A stretch of DNA of 64,000 bases from Pseudomonas sp. MTM4 (GCF_019355055.1 NZ_CP048411.1:2507501-2571500), one strand, 5' to 3'; shown: positions 9,288-20,542, counted from the stretch's first letter. Program-made: numbers and translations. The notes: generated by a model from the letters alone, not told the origin.

Positions 9288-9493
9288 CGATGGCCTCTTG
9301 TTTTCATCCGGTAACGAGCGAGTTGTACCCCTCTTGGCCACCAATGAACATAACTCCTTGGTAGCAACTGGCCTTTATCAAGCGGCATGGACAGTACGTC
9401 ACGCCGCCCGGCATCCGGGTCTACCGGGTTAACGGCAGCACGTTGCCAACCTTAAGCCGCCCTCTCAAGGCCGATTGAACGCTCCGGATACGT

Positions 9494-11011
9494 TCAGCGC
9501 GGCGCATCCGGCGCGGTCAGCGGCAGCCCAAGCTGTACCCGCCGCCGCAGCCATGGGCTCGGACGATAGCGTGGCTCGTGGCCGTAGCAGGTCTGCATGC
9601 CTTCCAGAATCGTGAGGATTCGTGCGGGATTGTAGTGATTGGCGAATTCCAGCGGCCCCTTCGGATAGCCGAGCGCAACCGTCACGGCGCGATCGAGCGT
9701 ATCCGGTGATGCGATGCCCTTCTGGGCAATTTCGCAGCCGAGGTTGACGATGCTGGCAATGATGCGCTGGCTGACGAAGCCCGGTGAGTCGTTGATCACC
9801 TCTACCGGCACGCCATCCGCACCCAGCGCCTGGCGCGCCTGCGCTTCCAGCGCCGGATCCAGCGCGGGCTGGCGCATCAGCACGCGGCGCTTATCGAGGT
9901 CGCTGAACGGGTCAAGAGCAATGGTACGCACGGCCGGTAGCGCCAGCCGCTCGATATAGTTACTGGCGTCCTCGCCCAACGGCGTGATCAGGCAGATCGC
10001 CTGGCTCGACGGATCGACGCCGTCTTCGAGCACCGCGCCGGCCTGTTGCAGGACCGCGCCAATATGGCTACGCAGTTCGGGCTCGATGCTGTCGAGCCAG
10101 AACGGTCGATCGAGGGTCACCGGCTCGAAGCGAGGCTCCGGCGAGCGAATCTGCTGACCATTCTCGTAGCGGTAAAACCCCTGCCCGGTCTTGCGCCCGA
10201 GCAGCCCGGCGGCCACCCGCTGCGCAGCGAGATAGGACGGCGTATAGCGCGGGTCGTAATAGAACTGGTCGTGCACCGACTCCATCACCGCATGGGAAAT
10301 GTCCAGTCCGGTCAAATCGAACAGTTCGAACGGCCCCATGCGGAAACCGGGACCGTCGCGCAGGATGCGGTCGATCTGCTCCGGCGTGGCAATGCCCTCG
10401 CTGAGGATGCGTTGTGCCTCGGTGCCGTAGGCCCGGCCGGCGTGGTTGACCAGAAAGCCGGGCGTGTCGGGTGTGATTGCTGGAAAGTGACCGGCATGCT
10501 CGGCCAGCTGCACCAGCCGCTCGATAACCGCAGGGTCGGTGCGCTCGCCGCGAACCACTTCGACCAGCTTCATCAAGGTCACCGGATTGAAGAAGTGGTA
10601 GCCGGCTACCCGCTCGGGCCGCGCGCAGGCACTGGCGATGCGAGTCACCGATAGCGACGAGGTATTGGTCGCGAGCACGGCGTCGGCGGCGATCAAGCCC
10701 TCCAGTTCGACGAACAGGCTCTGTTTGGCCTCGAGGTTCTCGACGATGGCCTCGACCAGCAAATCGCAGCCGGCCAGTTCGGTCAGCTGATGGGCCGGCT
10801 GCATGCGCTCCAGAACCGCAGGCAATTGATCGGCACTCAAGCGACCCTTGGCTACGCTGCGCTCGAGCAGTTCACAGTTGAATTGCAGCGCCTGCTCAAT
10901 GGCTTCGGGACGACTGTCATACAGCCAGACCTGCTGACCAGCGCTAGCAAATAACTGCGCGATGCCGCGCCCCATGGCGCCAGCGCCGATGATGCCGATA
11001 CGGGAAAACAT
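9494..11011 (-). CDS. 3-hydroxyacyl-CoA dehydrogenase, two-domain type
   Basis: A 505-residue NAD-dependent dehydrogenase of the PaaH/FadB-like class. It has the Rossmann motif IGIIGAGAMGRGIAQLFASA at residues 4-23, the catalytic-site segment GYHFFNPVTLMKLVEVV near 135-150, and two copies of the C-terminal helical domain (PGFLVNHAGRAYGTEAQRIL and PGFVSQRIIASIVNLGCEIA). It oxidises 3-hydroxyacyl-CoA esters, in phenylacetate breakdown or beta-oxidation. The ATG at 11011 has a strong GGAGG site. A divergent thioesterase gene lies 143 nt away. No other paa genes are nearby, so the pathway is open. Confidence 0.88.
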   Translation of the reverse strand: MFSRIGIIGAGAMGRGIAQLFASAGQQVWLYDSRPEAIEQALQFNCELLERSVAKGRLSADQLPAVLERMQPAHQLTELAGCDLLVEAIVENLEAKQSLFVELEGLIAADAVLATNTSSLSVTRIASACARPERVAGYHFFNPVTLMKLVEVVRGERTDPAVIERLVQLAEHAGHFPAITPDTPGFLVNHAGRAYGTEAQRILSEGIATPEQIDRILRDGPGFRMGPFELFDLTGLDISHAVMESVHDQFYYDPRYTPSYLAAQRVAAGLLGRKTGQGFYRYENGQQIRSPEPRFEPVTLDRPFWLDSIEPELRSHIGAVLQQAGAVLEDGVDPSSQAICLITPLGEDASNYIERLALPAVRTIALDPFSDLDKRRVLMRQPALDPALEAQARQALGADGVPVEVINDSPGFVSQRIIASIVNLGCEIAQKGIASPDTLDRAVTVALGYPKGPLEFANHYNPARILTILEGMQTCYGHEPRYRPSPWLRRRVQLGLPLTAPDAPR

Positions 11012-11154
11012 ACGAACCTCCTCGATGAAGATAGCGTTGCGACTGTTCGGATCCACCTTTAAAATTCCGCAGTGCGGAATAACATTTCGCCTTGATTGAC
11101 CCAGAGCCTAAAGACTGCCAGTCTCCTTAGCAAGCCATCGTCGACCGAAACGCC

Positions 11155-11601
11155 ATGTCCACTTCTTTATATTCACCTGCGCAATTGCAGCAGGTTCAGG
11201 CCTCCGTTACCGGCTTCTTCCAAGACATCGGCTGCCAACTGCTGGCTTACGGTCCGGAGCACGCCGTCCTCGCGCTGGATCTGCTGCCGCGCCACCTGAA
11301 CAATGCTAGCAACATGCACGGCGGGGTCATGGCGACGCTGATGGATGTCGCCATGGGGTTGTGCGGCACCTGGGAGCCGGACCCGGCCGAGCGCCGCGTC
11401 GCACTGACACTGTCCATGAACATCAATTTCAGCGCGCCCGCTGCTGCGGGCTGTCAGGTCAGGGCAATTGCCTGCTGCCGCTCGGCCGGGCACAAGGTAT
11501 TCATGGCCAGCTGCGATCTGCTGGATGACCAGGATCGGTTGATCGCGTTCGGCGAAGGCGTGTTCAAGCGTGGCGCCCTGCGTCGTGAGCTGCCGGCCTA
11601 A
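11155..11601 (+). CDS. PaaI-type hotdog thioesterase
   Basis: A 148-residue hotdog-fold acyl-CoA thioesterase. The NNASNMHGGVMATLMDVAMG segment (about residues 48-67) contains the HGG motif and the catalytic Asp typical of the PaaI family; MNINFSAPA follows on the second strand. It probably hydrolyses an acyl- or aryl-CoA ester, as a release valve for CoA in the pathway served by the divergent dehydrogenase. The stop codon overlaps the start of the next gene by one base (TAATG), so the two are co-translated. Confidence 0.82.
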   Translation: MSTSLYSPAQLQQVQASVTGFFQDIGCQLLAYGPEHAVLALDLLPRHLNNASNMHGGVMATLMDVAMGLCGTWEPDPAERRVALTLSMNINFSAPAAAGCQVRAIACCRSAGHKVFMASCDLLDDQDRLIAFGEGVFKRGALRRELPA

Positions 11602-12935
11602 TGAGCGTGTTGCTGCCACTGGCGCTACTCTTCGAACTACTGGCGCTGATCACCCGACTGCAGCCGCTGAGTGTCGCCAGCGGCATCTTGCTGGCAGTGT
11701 TCTTCGTCTGGCATTGGCGTTCGCTGATGCCCTACCCGCGACGGCTGGCCATGGTCACCCTGGCTCTACTCGGTTACTGGTTGCTGTCCGGCGGGGCGAA
11801 CTGGCAACAGGCTGCGCGCATGTTGTCATCGGCGGCTTACTACGCAGCCTTCATTGGCGCCCTTGGTCTGATGCACTGCCTGGTCAAGCGGCTTCGGCAG
11901 CTCAGCGACCTGCATCGCCTGTTGCTGGCGGGACCACGCGCGTGGCTCTATCCCGGTTACCTGATGAGCACCTTCGCGATCAGCTCGGTGCTCAGCTTCG
12001 GCATGCTCAATCTGATTTGCGGCTCGCTGGAAAACCACCTCGAACGTCGTGCCTACAGCGACGCCCAGCGCCACGAGGGCCGGCGCGGAGTAATGGTCAC
12101 CGCGCTGCGCGGCTTCGCGCTGGTGCCGCTGCTGGCGCCGACCAGCGTCGCCGTCGCCATCCTTACCCGCGAGCTGCCTGGCCTGAGCTGGAGCGCACTG
12201 CTGCCGTTCGGGCTCATCGGCGGCCTGCTCCTGTTGCTGTTCGGCTGGCCGACCGAAAACCGCCGCCTACAACAGTTGGCCGACCAACCTGTGGTCGATC
12301 CCTCGACGCAGTCTGGCGGCAGCTTGCGCGGCCTGTTCATCGGTAGCCTGATCGGCATCGTCTTGATCGCCGTGCTGGCCGCGCTGACCTGGCTTTCCGC
12401 CACCCAGGCCGCGATGCTGCTGGTCCCGCTCTCGGTGGTCGTCATCCTGCTCTGGCAACGAACAGCGCCGCGCCAGGTGTTCCGCGAGGTCAACGATACC
12501 CTGCTCGGCATGCGCAACGAGACGTTCATTTTCGCCAGCTCTGCACTGCTCGCCGGGCTGGTGGCGGCGATCTTGCCGGTGCATCACCTGGCCGATCACC
12601 TCGGCGATACCCCGCTCGCTCTGTTTGCGGTGGGCGCGGTGGGCACCCTGGCGATCATGGCGCTGGCGCTGCTGGGAGTCGCCCCGCTCATTTCGCTGAA
12701 CCTGTGCGCGGCGCTGCTGGCACAGCTGGCGAGCCAGGGCCTTGCGGTGTTGCAGCCAGCAGTGGCGCTGCTATTCGGTTTCTCCCTGGCGATGCTGCTG
12801 TCGCCTTACGGGCCCTCTGCATTGTTACTGGCGCGCCACGCCCAGCTATCGCCCTGGCGCATCGCCGTTGGCTGGAATGGGCGTTTCGTGCTCAGCGTGC
12901 TCATCCCGCTGCTGCTGGTACCGCTGCTGGCCTGA
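11601..12935 (+). CDS. Polytopic membrane protein, transporter-like
   Basis: A 444-residue, very hydrophobic protein with about 12 transmembrane segments, arranged as two halves around a cytoplasmic stretch near residues 150-165 and another near 220-240. The PYGPSALLLAR segment near the C-terminus and the overall layout recall transporters of the ion transporter superfamily, but I do not recognise a definite family. It is translationally coupled to the thioesterase gene, so it may move a related organic acid. It converges with radC, 8 nt apart. Confidence 0.7.
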   Translation: MSVLLPLALLFELLALITRLQPLSVASGILLAVFFVWHWRSLMPYPRRLAMVTLALLGYWLLSGGANWQQAARMLSSAAYYAAFIGALGLMHCLVKRLRQLSDLHRLLLAGPRAWLYPGYLMSTFAISSVLSFGMLNLICGSLENHLERRAYSDAQRHEGRRGVMVTALRGFALVPLLAPTSVAVAILTRELPGLSWSALLPFGLIGGLLLLLFGWPTENRRLQQLADQPVVDPSTQSGGSLRGLFIGSLIGIVLIAVLAALTWLSATQAAMLLVPLSVVVILLWQRTAPRQVFREVNDTLLGMRNETFIFASSALLAGLVAAILPVHHLADHLGDTPLALFAVGAVGTLAIMALALLGVAPLISLNLCAALLAQLASQGLAVLQPAVALLFGFSLAMLLSPYGPSALLLARHAQLSPWRIAVGWNGRFVLSVLIPLLLVPLLA

Positions 12936-12943
12936 ATGACGGC

Positions 12944-13618
12944 TCACATCCAGCCGTATTCGGCCATGGACAAGGGCTCGCCATCGCCAACGATGAAATG
13001 GTCGAGCACCCGCACATCGATCAGCGCCAGCGCATCGCTAAGCTTGCGGGTCAGTTGCCGGTCGGCCTGACTCGGCTCGGCGACGCCGGAAGGATGGTTA
13101 TGAGTCAGGATCACCGCCGCCGCGTTCTGCGCCAGCGCGCGTTTGACGACCTGCCGCGGATAAACGCTGGCACCATCGATAGTGCCGTGAAACAGCACCT
13201 CGAATGCCAGCACGCGATGCTTGGCGTCGAGAAACAGGCAGGCGAACAGCTCATGCGGTTCATGCCGTAACCGCGCCTTGAGGTAGTCGCGTACCGCCTG
13301 CGGGCTTTCCAGCGCCGAATCGCGACGCATGCGCTCGGCCAGGTGCCGGCGCGACATTTCCAGTACGGCCTGCAGCTGGGCGAACTTCGCCGGCCCTAAT
13401 CCAAGGTGATCACTGAACGACTCAAGCTCGCTTTCCAGCAGCGCGCGCAGGCTGCCGAACTCGCTGAGCAGATGCCGGGCCAGATCCACGGCGCTCTTGC
13501 CGGCCACGCCGGTGCGCAAAAAGATTGCCAGCAGCTCCGCGTCGGAAAGAGCCGCCGCGCCGTGTTCCAGCAGTTTTTCTCGCGGGCGTTCCGCCGCAGG
13601 CCAGTCACGAATGCTCAT
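12944..13618 (-). CDS. radC: RadC-family (JAMM/DUF2466) protein
   Basis: A 224-residue protein with the N-terminal helix-hairpin-helix-like part ([14 protein letters not shown], about residues 24-37) and a C-terminal MPN/JAMM domain with the metal-binding motif [17 protein letters not shown] (about 170-186). The historic link with recombinational repair was withdrawn for E. coli, and the biochemical role stays unclear. It is divergent from coaBC, the arrangement seen around many gammaproteobacterial dfp genes. Confidence 0.93.
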   Translation of the reverse strand: MSIRDWPAAERPREKLLEHGAAALSDAELLAIFLRTGVAGKSAVDLARHLLSEFGSLRALLESELESFSDHLGLGPAKFAQLQAVLEMSRRHLAERMRRDSALESPQAVRDYLKARLRHEPHELFACLFLDAKHRVLAFEVLFHGTIDGASVYPRQVVKRALAQNAAAVILTHNHPSGVAEPSQADRQLTRKLSDALALIDVRVLDHFIVGDGEPLSMAEYGWM

Positions 13619-13734
13619 GTCACCTCCATGTCGAGCGCGCGCCGCTCTAGGGGCGCTGTGCTATCTTAGCGGCCTTTTAGCCACGGTATCCGGCTCCCCG
13701 CCGGAACCAGTTCTCACCGTAACAAGGCAGGCCT

Positions 13735-14943
13735 ATGCAGCGGCTTTATCGTAAACGCATCGTCCTGGGCGTCGGCGGCGGCATCGCCGCTTACAAGAGT
13801 GCCGAGCTGGTTCGCCGGCTCCGCGACCAGGGTGCCGAAGTCCGCGTGGTAATGACCAGCGGCGGTCGCGAATTCATCACTCCACTCACCCTTCAGGCCC
13901 TTTCCGGCCATCCGGTTCATCTGGACCTGCTCGATCCGGCGGCCGAAGCCGCCATGGGACATATCGAGCTGGCGCGCTGGGCCGATCTGGTGCTGATCGC
14001 CCCCGCTACGGCGGACCTCATGGCACGCCTGGCTCAAGGCGTCGCCAATGACCTACTGACCACCTTGGTGCTGGCCACCCACGCGCCGGTCGCGCTGGCC
14101 CCGGCGATGAACCAGGCGATGTGGGCCGATCCCGCGACCCAGGCGAATCGCGTTCTGCTGCAGCAACGAGGCATTCGCATGTTCGGCCCCGCAGCGGGCA
14201 GCCAGGCCTGTGGCGACGTCGGAATGGGTCGGATGATGGAGCCCGACGATCTGGCCCAAGCCGCCGCCGATTGTTTCGAGCGCAGTCTGCTGACCGGGCT
14301 ACATCTGTTGATCACCGCCGGCCCGACCCAGGAAAACATCGATCCGGTGCGTTACATCACCAATCACAGCTCCGGCAAGATGGGCTTCGCCCTGGCTGAA
14401 GCGGCCGCCGAAGCGGGCGCGCGCGTGACGCTGGTCGCCGGCCCAGTCTTCCTGCCGACACCCGACCGCGTGCAGCGCATCGACGTGGTCAGCGCCCGCG
14501 ACATGCTCGCCGCCTGCGAAGCGGCGATGCCTTGCGATCTGTTCATCGCCGCCGCAGCCGTTGCGGACTACCGTCCAGAAGTAGTCGCGCCGCACAAATT
14601 GAAGAAGGATCCCACTAAAGGTGACGGCCTGCTTCTGCAGATGGTGCGCAACCCGGATATCCTCGCCACGCTGGCCGGTCGCCAAGATCGCCCCTTCAGC
14701 GTCGGCTTCGCCGCCGAAACAGAGAATCTGCTGGAATACGCCACGCGCAAGCTGCGCGACAAGAATCTCGATCTGATCGTCGCCAACGATGTGGCCAACC
14801 CTAGCATCGGCTTCAACAGTGAAGAAAACGCCGTCACGGTCATCGATCGCCAGCAGCACGAAACCCGTTTCAGCCAGGCCAGCAAAGGGCACATCGCCCG
14901 CCAGCTGATCGCCTTCATCGCCGACCGTTTCCACAAGGCCTGA
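13735..14943 (+). CDS. coaBC: Bifunctional phosphopantothenoylcysteine decarboxylase/synthetase
   Basis: A 402-residue fusion that carries out two steps of coenzyme A synthesis. The N-terminal CoaC flavoprotein (about 1-190) has [18 protein letters not shown], the PAMNQAMW motif and the active-site loop [14 protein letters not shown] with its catalytic Cys. The C-terminal CoaB (about 190-402) has [20 protein letters not shown] and the KLKKDP motif with the conserved Lys. It lies 6 nt upstream of dut and probably forms an operon with dut and algC. Confidence 0.97.
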   Translation: MQRLYRKRIVLGVGGGIAAYKSAELVRRLRDQGAEVRVVMTSGGREFITPLTLQALSGHPVHLDLLDPAAEAAMGHIELARWADLVLIAPATADLMARLAQGVANDLLTTLVLATHAPVALAPAMNQAMWADPATQANRVLLQQRGIRMFGPAAGSQACGDVGMGRMMEPDDLAQAAADCFERSLLTGLHLLITAGPTQENIDPVRYITNHSSGKMGFALAEAAAEAGARVTLVAGPVFLPTPDRVQRIDVVSARDMLAACEAAMPCDLFIAAAAVADYRPEVVAPHKLKKDPTKGDGLLLQMVRNPDILATLAGRQDRPFSVGFAAETENLLEYATRKLRDKNLDLIVANDVANPSIGFNSEENAVTVIDRQQHETRFSQASKGHIARQLIAFIADRFHKA

Positions 14944-14949
14944 CCGACC

Positions 14950-15405
14950 ATGCACAAGCTCCAAGCAAAGATTCTCGACCCCCGCCTCGGCCGGGATTTT
15001 CCCCTCCCTGAATACGCCACCAGCGGCTCCGCCGGGCTTGATCTGCGCGCCATGCTGCAAGTGGACACCACACTCGAGCCAGGTCAGACCCTGCTGATTC
15101 CCACCGGCTTGTCGATTCATATCGCCGATCCGAATCTGGCGGCACTGGTGCTGCCGCGCTCGGGGCTTGGCCACAAGCACGGCATCGTGCTCGGCAATTT
15201 GGTCGGGCTGATCGATTCCGACTACCAGGGCGAATTGATGGTCTCCTGCTGGAACCGCGGACAGACTTCTTTCAGCATCGCGGTTGGCGAGCGCATCGCG
15301 CAACTAATGCTGGTGCCGGTCATCCAGGCGCAGTTCGAACTGGTGAAGGAATTCGACGACAGTGACCGCGGCACCGGCGGCTTCGGGCACTCTGGCAGCC
15401 ATTGA
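14950..15405 (+). CDS. dut: dUTP diphosphatase
   Basis: A 151-residue trimeric dUTPase converting dUTP to dUMP and PPi, which keeps uracil out of DNA. All five motifs are visible: AGLDLRA (I), [11 protein letters not shown] (II), [17 protein letters not shown] (III), [12 protein letters not shown] (IV) and the C-terminal [10 protein letters not shown] (V). The gene sits between coaBC and algC, the conserved order in gammaproteobacteria. Confidence 0.97.
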   Translation: MHKLQAKILDPRLGRDFPLPEYATSGSAGLDLRAMLQVDTTLEPGQTLLIPTGLSIHIADPNLAALVLPRSGLGHKHGIVLGNLVGLIDSDYQGELMVSCWNRGQTSFSIAVGERIAQLMLVPVIQAQFELVKEFDDSDRGTGGFGHSGSH

Positions 15406-15438
15406 GCCAGCCGTTTTCAGGACCATCAGAGGAGCCCC

Positions 15439-18024
15439 ATGAAACGCTTCAAGCGCACAGCCAAGGACACCGGCATTCTTAACCCGGCCGACACCGTACC
15501 CGCTCAGCCGCGTCGTAACGCTGGACTGAAGATGCTCATGCCCGGTCTGCTGCCGGGTTTGCTGGGGCTTGCGACGGCCGGCGCGCTGCTCTGGGTCGCC
15601 CATCAGTCCAATCAGCGAGAACATGCGTCCGAACTGGCCCAGGCCTGGGGCCAGAGTCAAGCCTCGGCAGTGGAACAAGCCCTTCGCCAATTGGCCGACG
15701 ATGCTCGCTCAACCGCCAGCGATCCCCAACTGCTCGACGCCCTGCGCAGCGAACAGCCCGACCAGCTGCGCGCCGTCGAGCGTGAATTGAGCTACCGCGA
15801 CGGGGTGGTCGATGCGCACCTCAGTCTACGTGGCCAGGCTCGGCAAAATCCCAATCGACCCGGCCCGCTGAATTTCGCCGCCCTGGACTTGTTGCAACGC
15901 GCCGAGAATGGCCAGCCGCCGATGCCCGAGGCGTTCAAGGTCGGCAATCGCTGGCTGCTGTACAGCGCCGTGGCGTTGCGCCCGGACCCGCAGCAGCCCG
16001 TGGTGGGCACCTTGTTGCTGGTAACCACTCTGGAACGCGCCCTGTCGACCCTGCCGATACTGCCTGACGAAGCCGGACAGTTCCGCCTAGTCCAGCAATT
16101 CAGCAATGCACCAGCGCAGCTGCTCGCACAACGCGGCGGTAACGGTGTGGAAAGCGACGCGATTGCCCTGCCTTCCGCCAATCCCAACTGGAAGCTCAGC
16201 TTCCTGCCCGGCGCCGAGTCCAGCACCGCGTCGGCATCTCCTTTCTTATTGCTCGCCGCCGCGCTGGCGGCACTGTGCGGCCTCCTACTGGGCTTGCAGC
16301 TGGTACTGAGTACCCAGCAGCGGCGGCTTCGCGAAGATGTCATGCACTTGGGACAGGTGATCCAGGAACTCTCGACTGGCAAGGCCATCAAAACACCGAC
16401 TTTGAGCCTGCCGGCGCTCGACGCGCTGGCCAAAAGTCTGGCCCGTCTGCCGCTGCGAACCGCCGGTACGGCGCCGACCAAAGCCACGGCGGTACCACAG
16501 CCGGCGGCCCGGCAAGCCCCATCCAACGAGCACGTCGATCCGCTGTTCCAAGACACCGATATTCTCGACATAGACATTCTCGACGAGGACCAGGACTGGC
16601 TTGGCCTCGACACCAAGGAGCGAGAAACCGCAATGAGCGCCCCGAAAGCCCCTCAACTGCCCACCAGCATCTTCCGCGCCTACGACATCCGTGGCGTAGT
16701 CGGCGACACCCTGACCAACGAAACCGCCTATTGGGTCGGTCGCGCGGTTGGCTCTGAGAGCCTGGCTCAGGGCGAACCCAATGTATCGGTCGGCCGCGAT
16801 GGCCGCCTGTCCGGCCCGGAGCTGGTCCAGCACCTGATTCAGGGCCTGGTGGACAGTGGCTGCAGCGTCAGCGACGTCGGCATGGTGCCGACTCCGGTGC
16901 TCTACTACGCAGCCAACGTGCTTGCAGGCAAATCCGGAGTGATGCTGACCGGCAGTCACAACCCGCCGGACTACAACGGTTTCAAGATCGTCATCGCTGG
17001 CGACACCCTGGCTAATGAGCAGATCCAGGCGCTGCGCCAGCGCATTGAGACTGGCAATCTCGCAGAAGGCGTCGGCCAGGTTGAGCAGGTCGACGTGCTG
17101 GCAAGCTATTTCAAGCGCGTCCGCGACGACATCGCGCTGGCCAAGCCACTCAGAGTAGTGGTCGACTGCGGCAACGGCGTCGCCGGCGTGATCGCGCCAC
17201 AGCTGATCGAAGCACTGGGCTGCAAGGTGATCCCGCTGTTCTGTGATGTCGACGGCAACTTCCCCAACCACCATCCGGACCCGGGCAAGCTGGAAAACCT
17301 CGAAGACCTGATCGCCAAGGTCAAGTCCGAAAACGCCGACCTGGGCCTGGCCTTCGATGGCGACGGCGACCGCGTCGGCGTGGTGACCAATGCAGGCACC
17401 GTGGTGTACCCCGACCGCCTGCTGATGCTATTCGCCAAGGATGTGGTCTCGCGTAATCCCGGCGCTGACATCATTTTCGACGTCAAATGTACGCGGCGCC
17501 TGACGCCATTGATCAGCGGTTACGGCGGTCGTCCGGTGATGTGGAAGACCGGCCACTCGCTGATCAAGAAAAAGATGAAGGAAACCGGTGCGCTACTGGC
17601 CGGCGAGATGAGCGGCCATGTGTTCTTCAAGGAGCGCTGGTACGGCTTCGACGACGGCATCTACAGCGCCGTACGCCTGCTGGAAATTCTCAGCCAAGAC
17701 AAGCGCACTGCCGAGCAGGTCTTTGCCGCCTTCCCCAATGACATTTCCACGCCCGAGATCAACATCAAGGTCACCGAGGAAAGCAAGTTCACCATCATCG
17801 AAGCGCTGCACCGCGATGCCCATTGGGGCGAAGCCAACATCACCACGCTCGATGGCGTGCGCGTCGATTATCCGAAAGGCTGGGGTCTGGTGCGCGCATC
17901 CAACACCACTCCGGTGCTGGTGCTGCGTTTCGAGGCCGAAACAGAGGAAGAACTCAAGCGCATACAGGAAGTCTTCCGTGCACAGCTTTATACTGTCGCG
18001 CCTGATCTCACCCTGCCGTTCTGA
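15439..18024 (+). CDS. algC: Phosphomannomutase/phosphoglucomutase AlgC with membrane-anchored N-terminal extension
   Basis: An 861-residue protein. Residues 399-861 are the classical AlgC (463 residues), which interconverts mannose-6-P/mannose-1-P and glucose-6-P/glucose-1-P for exopolysaccharide and LPS. The phosphoserine loop TGSHNPPDYNG, the metal loop DGDGDRVG and the sugar loop GEMSGHVFF are all present. The first 398 residues carry a transmembrane helix (about 31-53), a periplasmic part, a second helix (about 268-290) and an acidic linker. An internal ATG at 16633, with an AAGGAG motif 12 nt upstream, could also give the soluble enzyme. Long forms are annotated in other Pseudomonas. 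Confidence 0.95.
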   Translation: MKRFKRTAKDTGILNPADTVPAQPRRNAGLKMLMPGLLPGLLGLATAGALLWVAHQSNQREHASELAQAWGQSQASAVEQALRQLADDARSTASDPQLLDALRSEQPDQLRAVERELSYRDGVVDAHLSLRGQARQNPNRPGPLNFAALDLLQRAENGQPPMPEAFKVGNRWLLYSAVALRPDPQQPVVGTLLLVTTLERALSTLPILPDEAGQFRLVQQFSNAPAQLLAQRGGNGVESDAIALPSANPNWKLSFLPGAESSTASASPFLLLAAALAALCGLLLGLQLVLSTQQRRLREDVMHLGQVIQELSTGKAIKTPTLSLPALDALAKSLARLPLRTAGTAPTKATAVPQPAARQAPSNEHVDPLFQDTDILDIDILDEDQDWLGLDTKERETAMSAPKAPQLPTSIFRAYDIRGVVGDTLTNETAYWVGRAVGSESLAQGEPNVSVGRDGRLSGPELVQHLIQGLVDSGCSVSDVGMVPTPVLYYAANVLAGKSGVMLTGSHNPPDYNGFKIVIAGDTLANEQIQALRQRIETGNLAEGVGQVEQVDVLASYFKRVRDDIALAKPLRVVVDCGNGVAGVIAPQLIEALGCKVIPLFCDVDGNFPNHHPDPGKLENLEDLIAKVKSENADLGLAFDGDGDRVGVVTNAGTVVYPDRLLMLFAKDVVSRNPGADIIFDVKCTRRLTPLISGYGGRPVMWKTGHSLIKKKMKETGALLAGEMSGHVFFKERWYGFDDGIYSAVRLLEILSQDKRTAEQVFAAFPNDISTPEINIKVTEESKFTIIEALHRDAHWGEANITTLDGVRVDYPKGWGLVRASNTTPVLVLRFEAETEEELKRIQEVFRAQLYTVAPDLTLPF

Positions 18025-18939
<915 letters not shown>

Positions 18940-18954
18940 CACCGGACCGCCAAC

Positions 18955-18991
18955 AAAAAACCCAGCGTTTCATGAAAATGCTGGGTTTTTT
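18955..18991. terminator. Bidirectional rho-independent terminator after argB
   Basis: An almost perfect hairpin: AAAAAACCCAGC (18955-18966) pairs with GCTGGGTTTTTT (18980-18991), with GTTT/AAAA pairing inside and a CATG loop. The A tract on one side and the T tract on the other let it work for argB and for the convergent DUF4124 gene. Confidence 0.9.
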
Positions 18992-18999
18992 ATGCATCG

Positions 19000-19584
19000 C
19001 TATTCGGATTGACCGAGCAATTCGGCGACTCGTTGGCGCTCCTGAGCGAAGCGGGCTTCCGCGTGCTTGCGGGCCCGCTGATAACGCTCGATATCACGAC
19101 GCAAGCTAGCCTGTTCCCTGCTGAGGTTGTCGATCTGCTTCAGCAGCGGCTTAGGCACCTCACGACCGGCACGCTCATGCCCTGCCGCCTGACTTTGCAG
19201 GTTGGCCTGCTGGGTGCGCAGCGACTGCAGATTGCTGCGCGTGATGCCGATGACGCTGTCGAGCTCCGAAAATTTTCGCACCTGTGCTCGCTCGACATCC
19301 CTGACACTGGCGTACAGGCGCAGCAGTTGAGCATCCGAGCTGGCACGAGCCTGGGCCTCGAGCAGGCGCTGGCGCTCTTCGGGGGTTGGCGCAGGTGGCA
19401 CCACCCGAGTCACGCGCCCCTGATCGTTGAGGACCTCATATCCCTTGCCGATATGCTGGGGCGGGACGCCGTGGCGATCGAGCACCACCACTCCCTTGTC
19501 GTCGACATAGCGATACAGGTCGGCCTGAGCAGCGGCAGCGCCCAGCAAGCCCAACAGCAACATCAACCTGTACCCTATCTGCAT
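19000..19584 (-). CDS. DUF4124-domain exported protein with coiled coil
   Basis: A 194-residue protein. A signal peptide (YRLMLLLGLLGAAAAQA, about 4-20) leads into a short DUF4124 domain (DLYRYVDDKGVVVLDR). A long charged helical part (about 75-190) rich in Arg, Gln and Glu follows and is probably a coiled coil. It is a periplasmic protein of unknown role. The ATG at 19584 is chosen because the signal peptide starts there. It converges with argB across the bidirectional terminator. Confidence 0.78.
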   Translation of the reverse strand: MQIGYRLMLLLGLLGAAAAQADLYRYVDDKGVVVLDRHGVPPQHIGKGYEVLNDQGRVTRVVPPAPTPEERQRLLEAQARASSDAQLLRLYASVRDVERAQVRKFSELDSVIGITRSNLQSLRTQQANLQSQAAGHERAGREVPKPLLKQIDNLSREQASLRRDIERYQRARKHAEARFAQERQRVAELLGQSE

Positions 19585-19900
19585 ACATTCGCCTCTTCTT
19601 ATTGACGCGCTCGGCTCAGCCACTCGAAACGCCCATTTATATTTGGACAACGCAGCTTATACAAACCGGCCAGACTGAACAGCAATAAGCACACCAACAA
19701 GGATCCAGGCGTACAGAAACAGCACCGCAGCGACCCCGCGGTGCCATATCAACGGCGCTAAGTGAAATTTCTTTTGAAGCGCGACACAAAACGATCGTTA
19801 TTCGTCAGTTGCTGACATAAAACAGAACATCCAGCTCAGGCCTTACGTCCAACAACGGACTACGCGACGATCAACTGGCTGATTGTCGAACAAGCCGCAC
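19585..19900. other. Gene-poor spacer between the DUF4124 gene and pyrE
   Basis: No gene of normal size is seen in these 316 nt. It must hold the DUF4124 promoter. A 31-codon minus-strand frame (19657-19752, TTG start) encodes one hydrophobic stretch (VAAVLFLYAWILVGVLIAV) and could be a tiny membrane peptide, but it lacks a ribosome binding site. Confidence 0.4.
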
Positions 19901-20542
19901 TCAAATCCCGTACTGATCCCGGTAAGCCTCTACGGCCGGCAAATGCCGCTTGAGTTGTTCATCCTGAGCCAGGAAGTCCAGCACCTGAGCGAGGGAAACG
20001 ATGCTCACCACCGGCATATCGTAATCGCGCTCCACTTCCTGAATGGCCGATAACTCACCCTGCCCACGCTCCTGCCGGTTGAGCGCGATCAGCACGCCAG
20101 CGGCCTGTGCGCCTTGCGCACGGATGATTTGCATGACTTCGCGAATGGCCGTTCCGGCAGTAATCACATCATCGACGATCAGTACCCGGCCGTTAAGCGG
20201 CGATCCCACCAGGGTGCCGCCTTCGCCGTGATCCTTGGCTTCCTTGCGGTTGAAGCACCAGGGCAGGTCGCGTTGGTGATGCTCGGCCAGCGAAATAGCC
20301 GTCGCTGCCGCCAGCGGGATGCCCTTGTAGGCCGGGCCGAAGATGACGTCGAAATCGATGCCGCTTTCGACGACCGCAGCCGCGTAGAAACGACCCAATT
20401 GAGCCAGCGCCGATCCGGTATTGAACAAGCCGGCGTTGAAGAAATAAGGACTGGTGCGCCCGGATTTCAGAGTGAATTCACCGAAGCGCAGAACGCCGCG
20501 TTCGATGGCGAAGCGAATGAAGTCGCGCTGGTACGCCTGCAT
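19901..20542 (-). CDS. pyrE: Orotate phosphoribosyltransferase
   Basis: A 213-residue enzyme that transfers the phosphoribosyl group from PRPP to orotate, the fifth step of pyrimidine synthesis. The PRPP-binding motif [14 protein letters not shown] is at about residues 119-132, and the catalytic loop with [12 protein letters not shown] lies before it. The gene is divergent from crc with an 83-nt spacer, the same arrangement as in other Pseudomonas. Confidence 0.96.
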   Translation of the reverse strand: MQAYQRDFIRFAIERGVLRFGEFTLKSGRTSPYFFNAGLFNTGSALAQLGRFYAAAVVESGIDFDVIFGPAYKGIPLAAATAISLAEHHQRDLPWCFNRKEAKDHGEGGTLVGSPLNGRVLIVDDVITAGTAIREVMQIIRAQGAQAAGVLIALNRQERGQGELSAIQEVERDYDMPVVSIVSLAQVLDFLAQDEQLKRHLPAVEAYRDQYGI

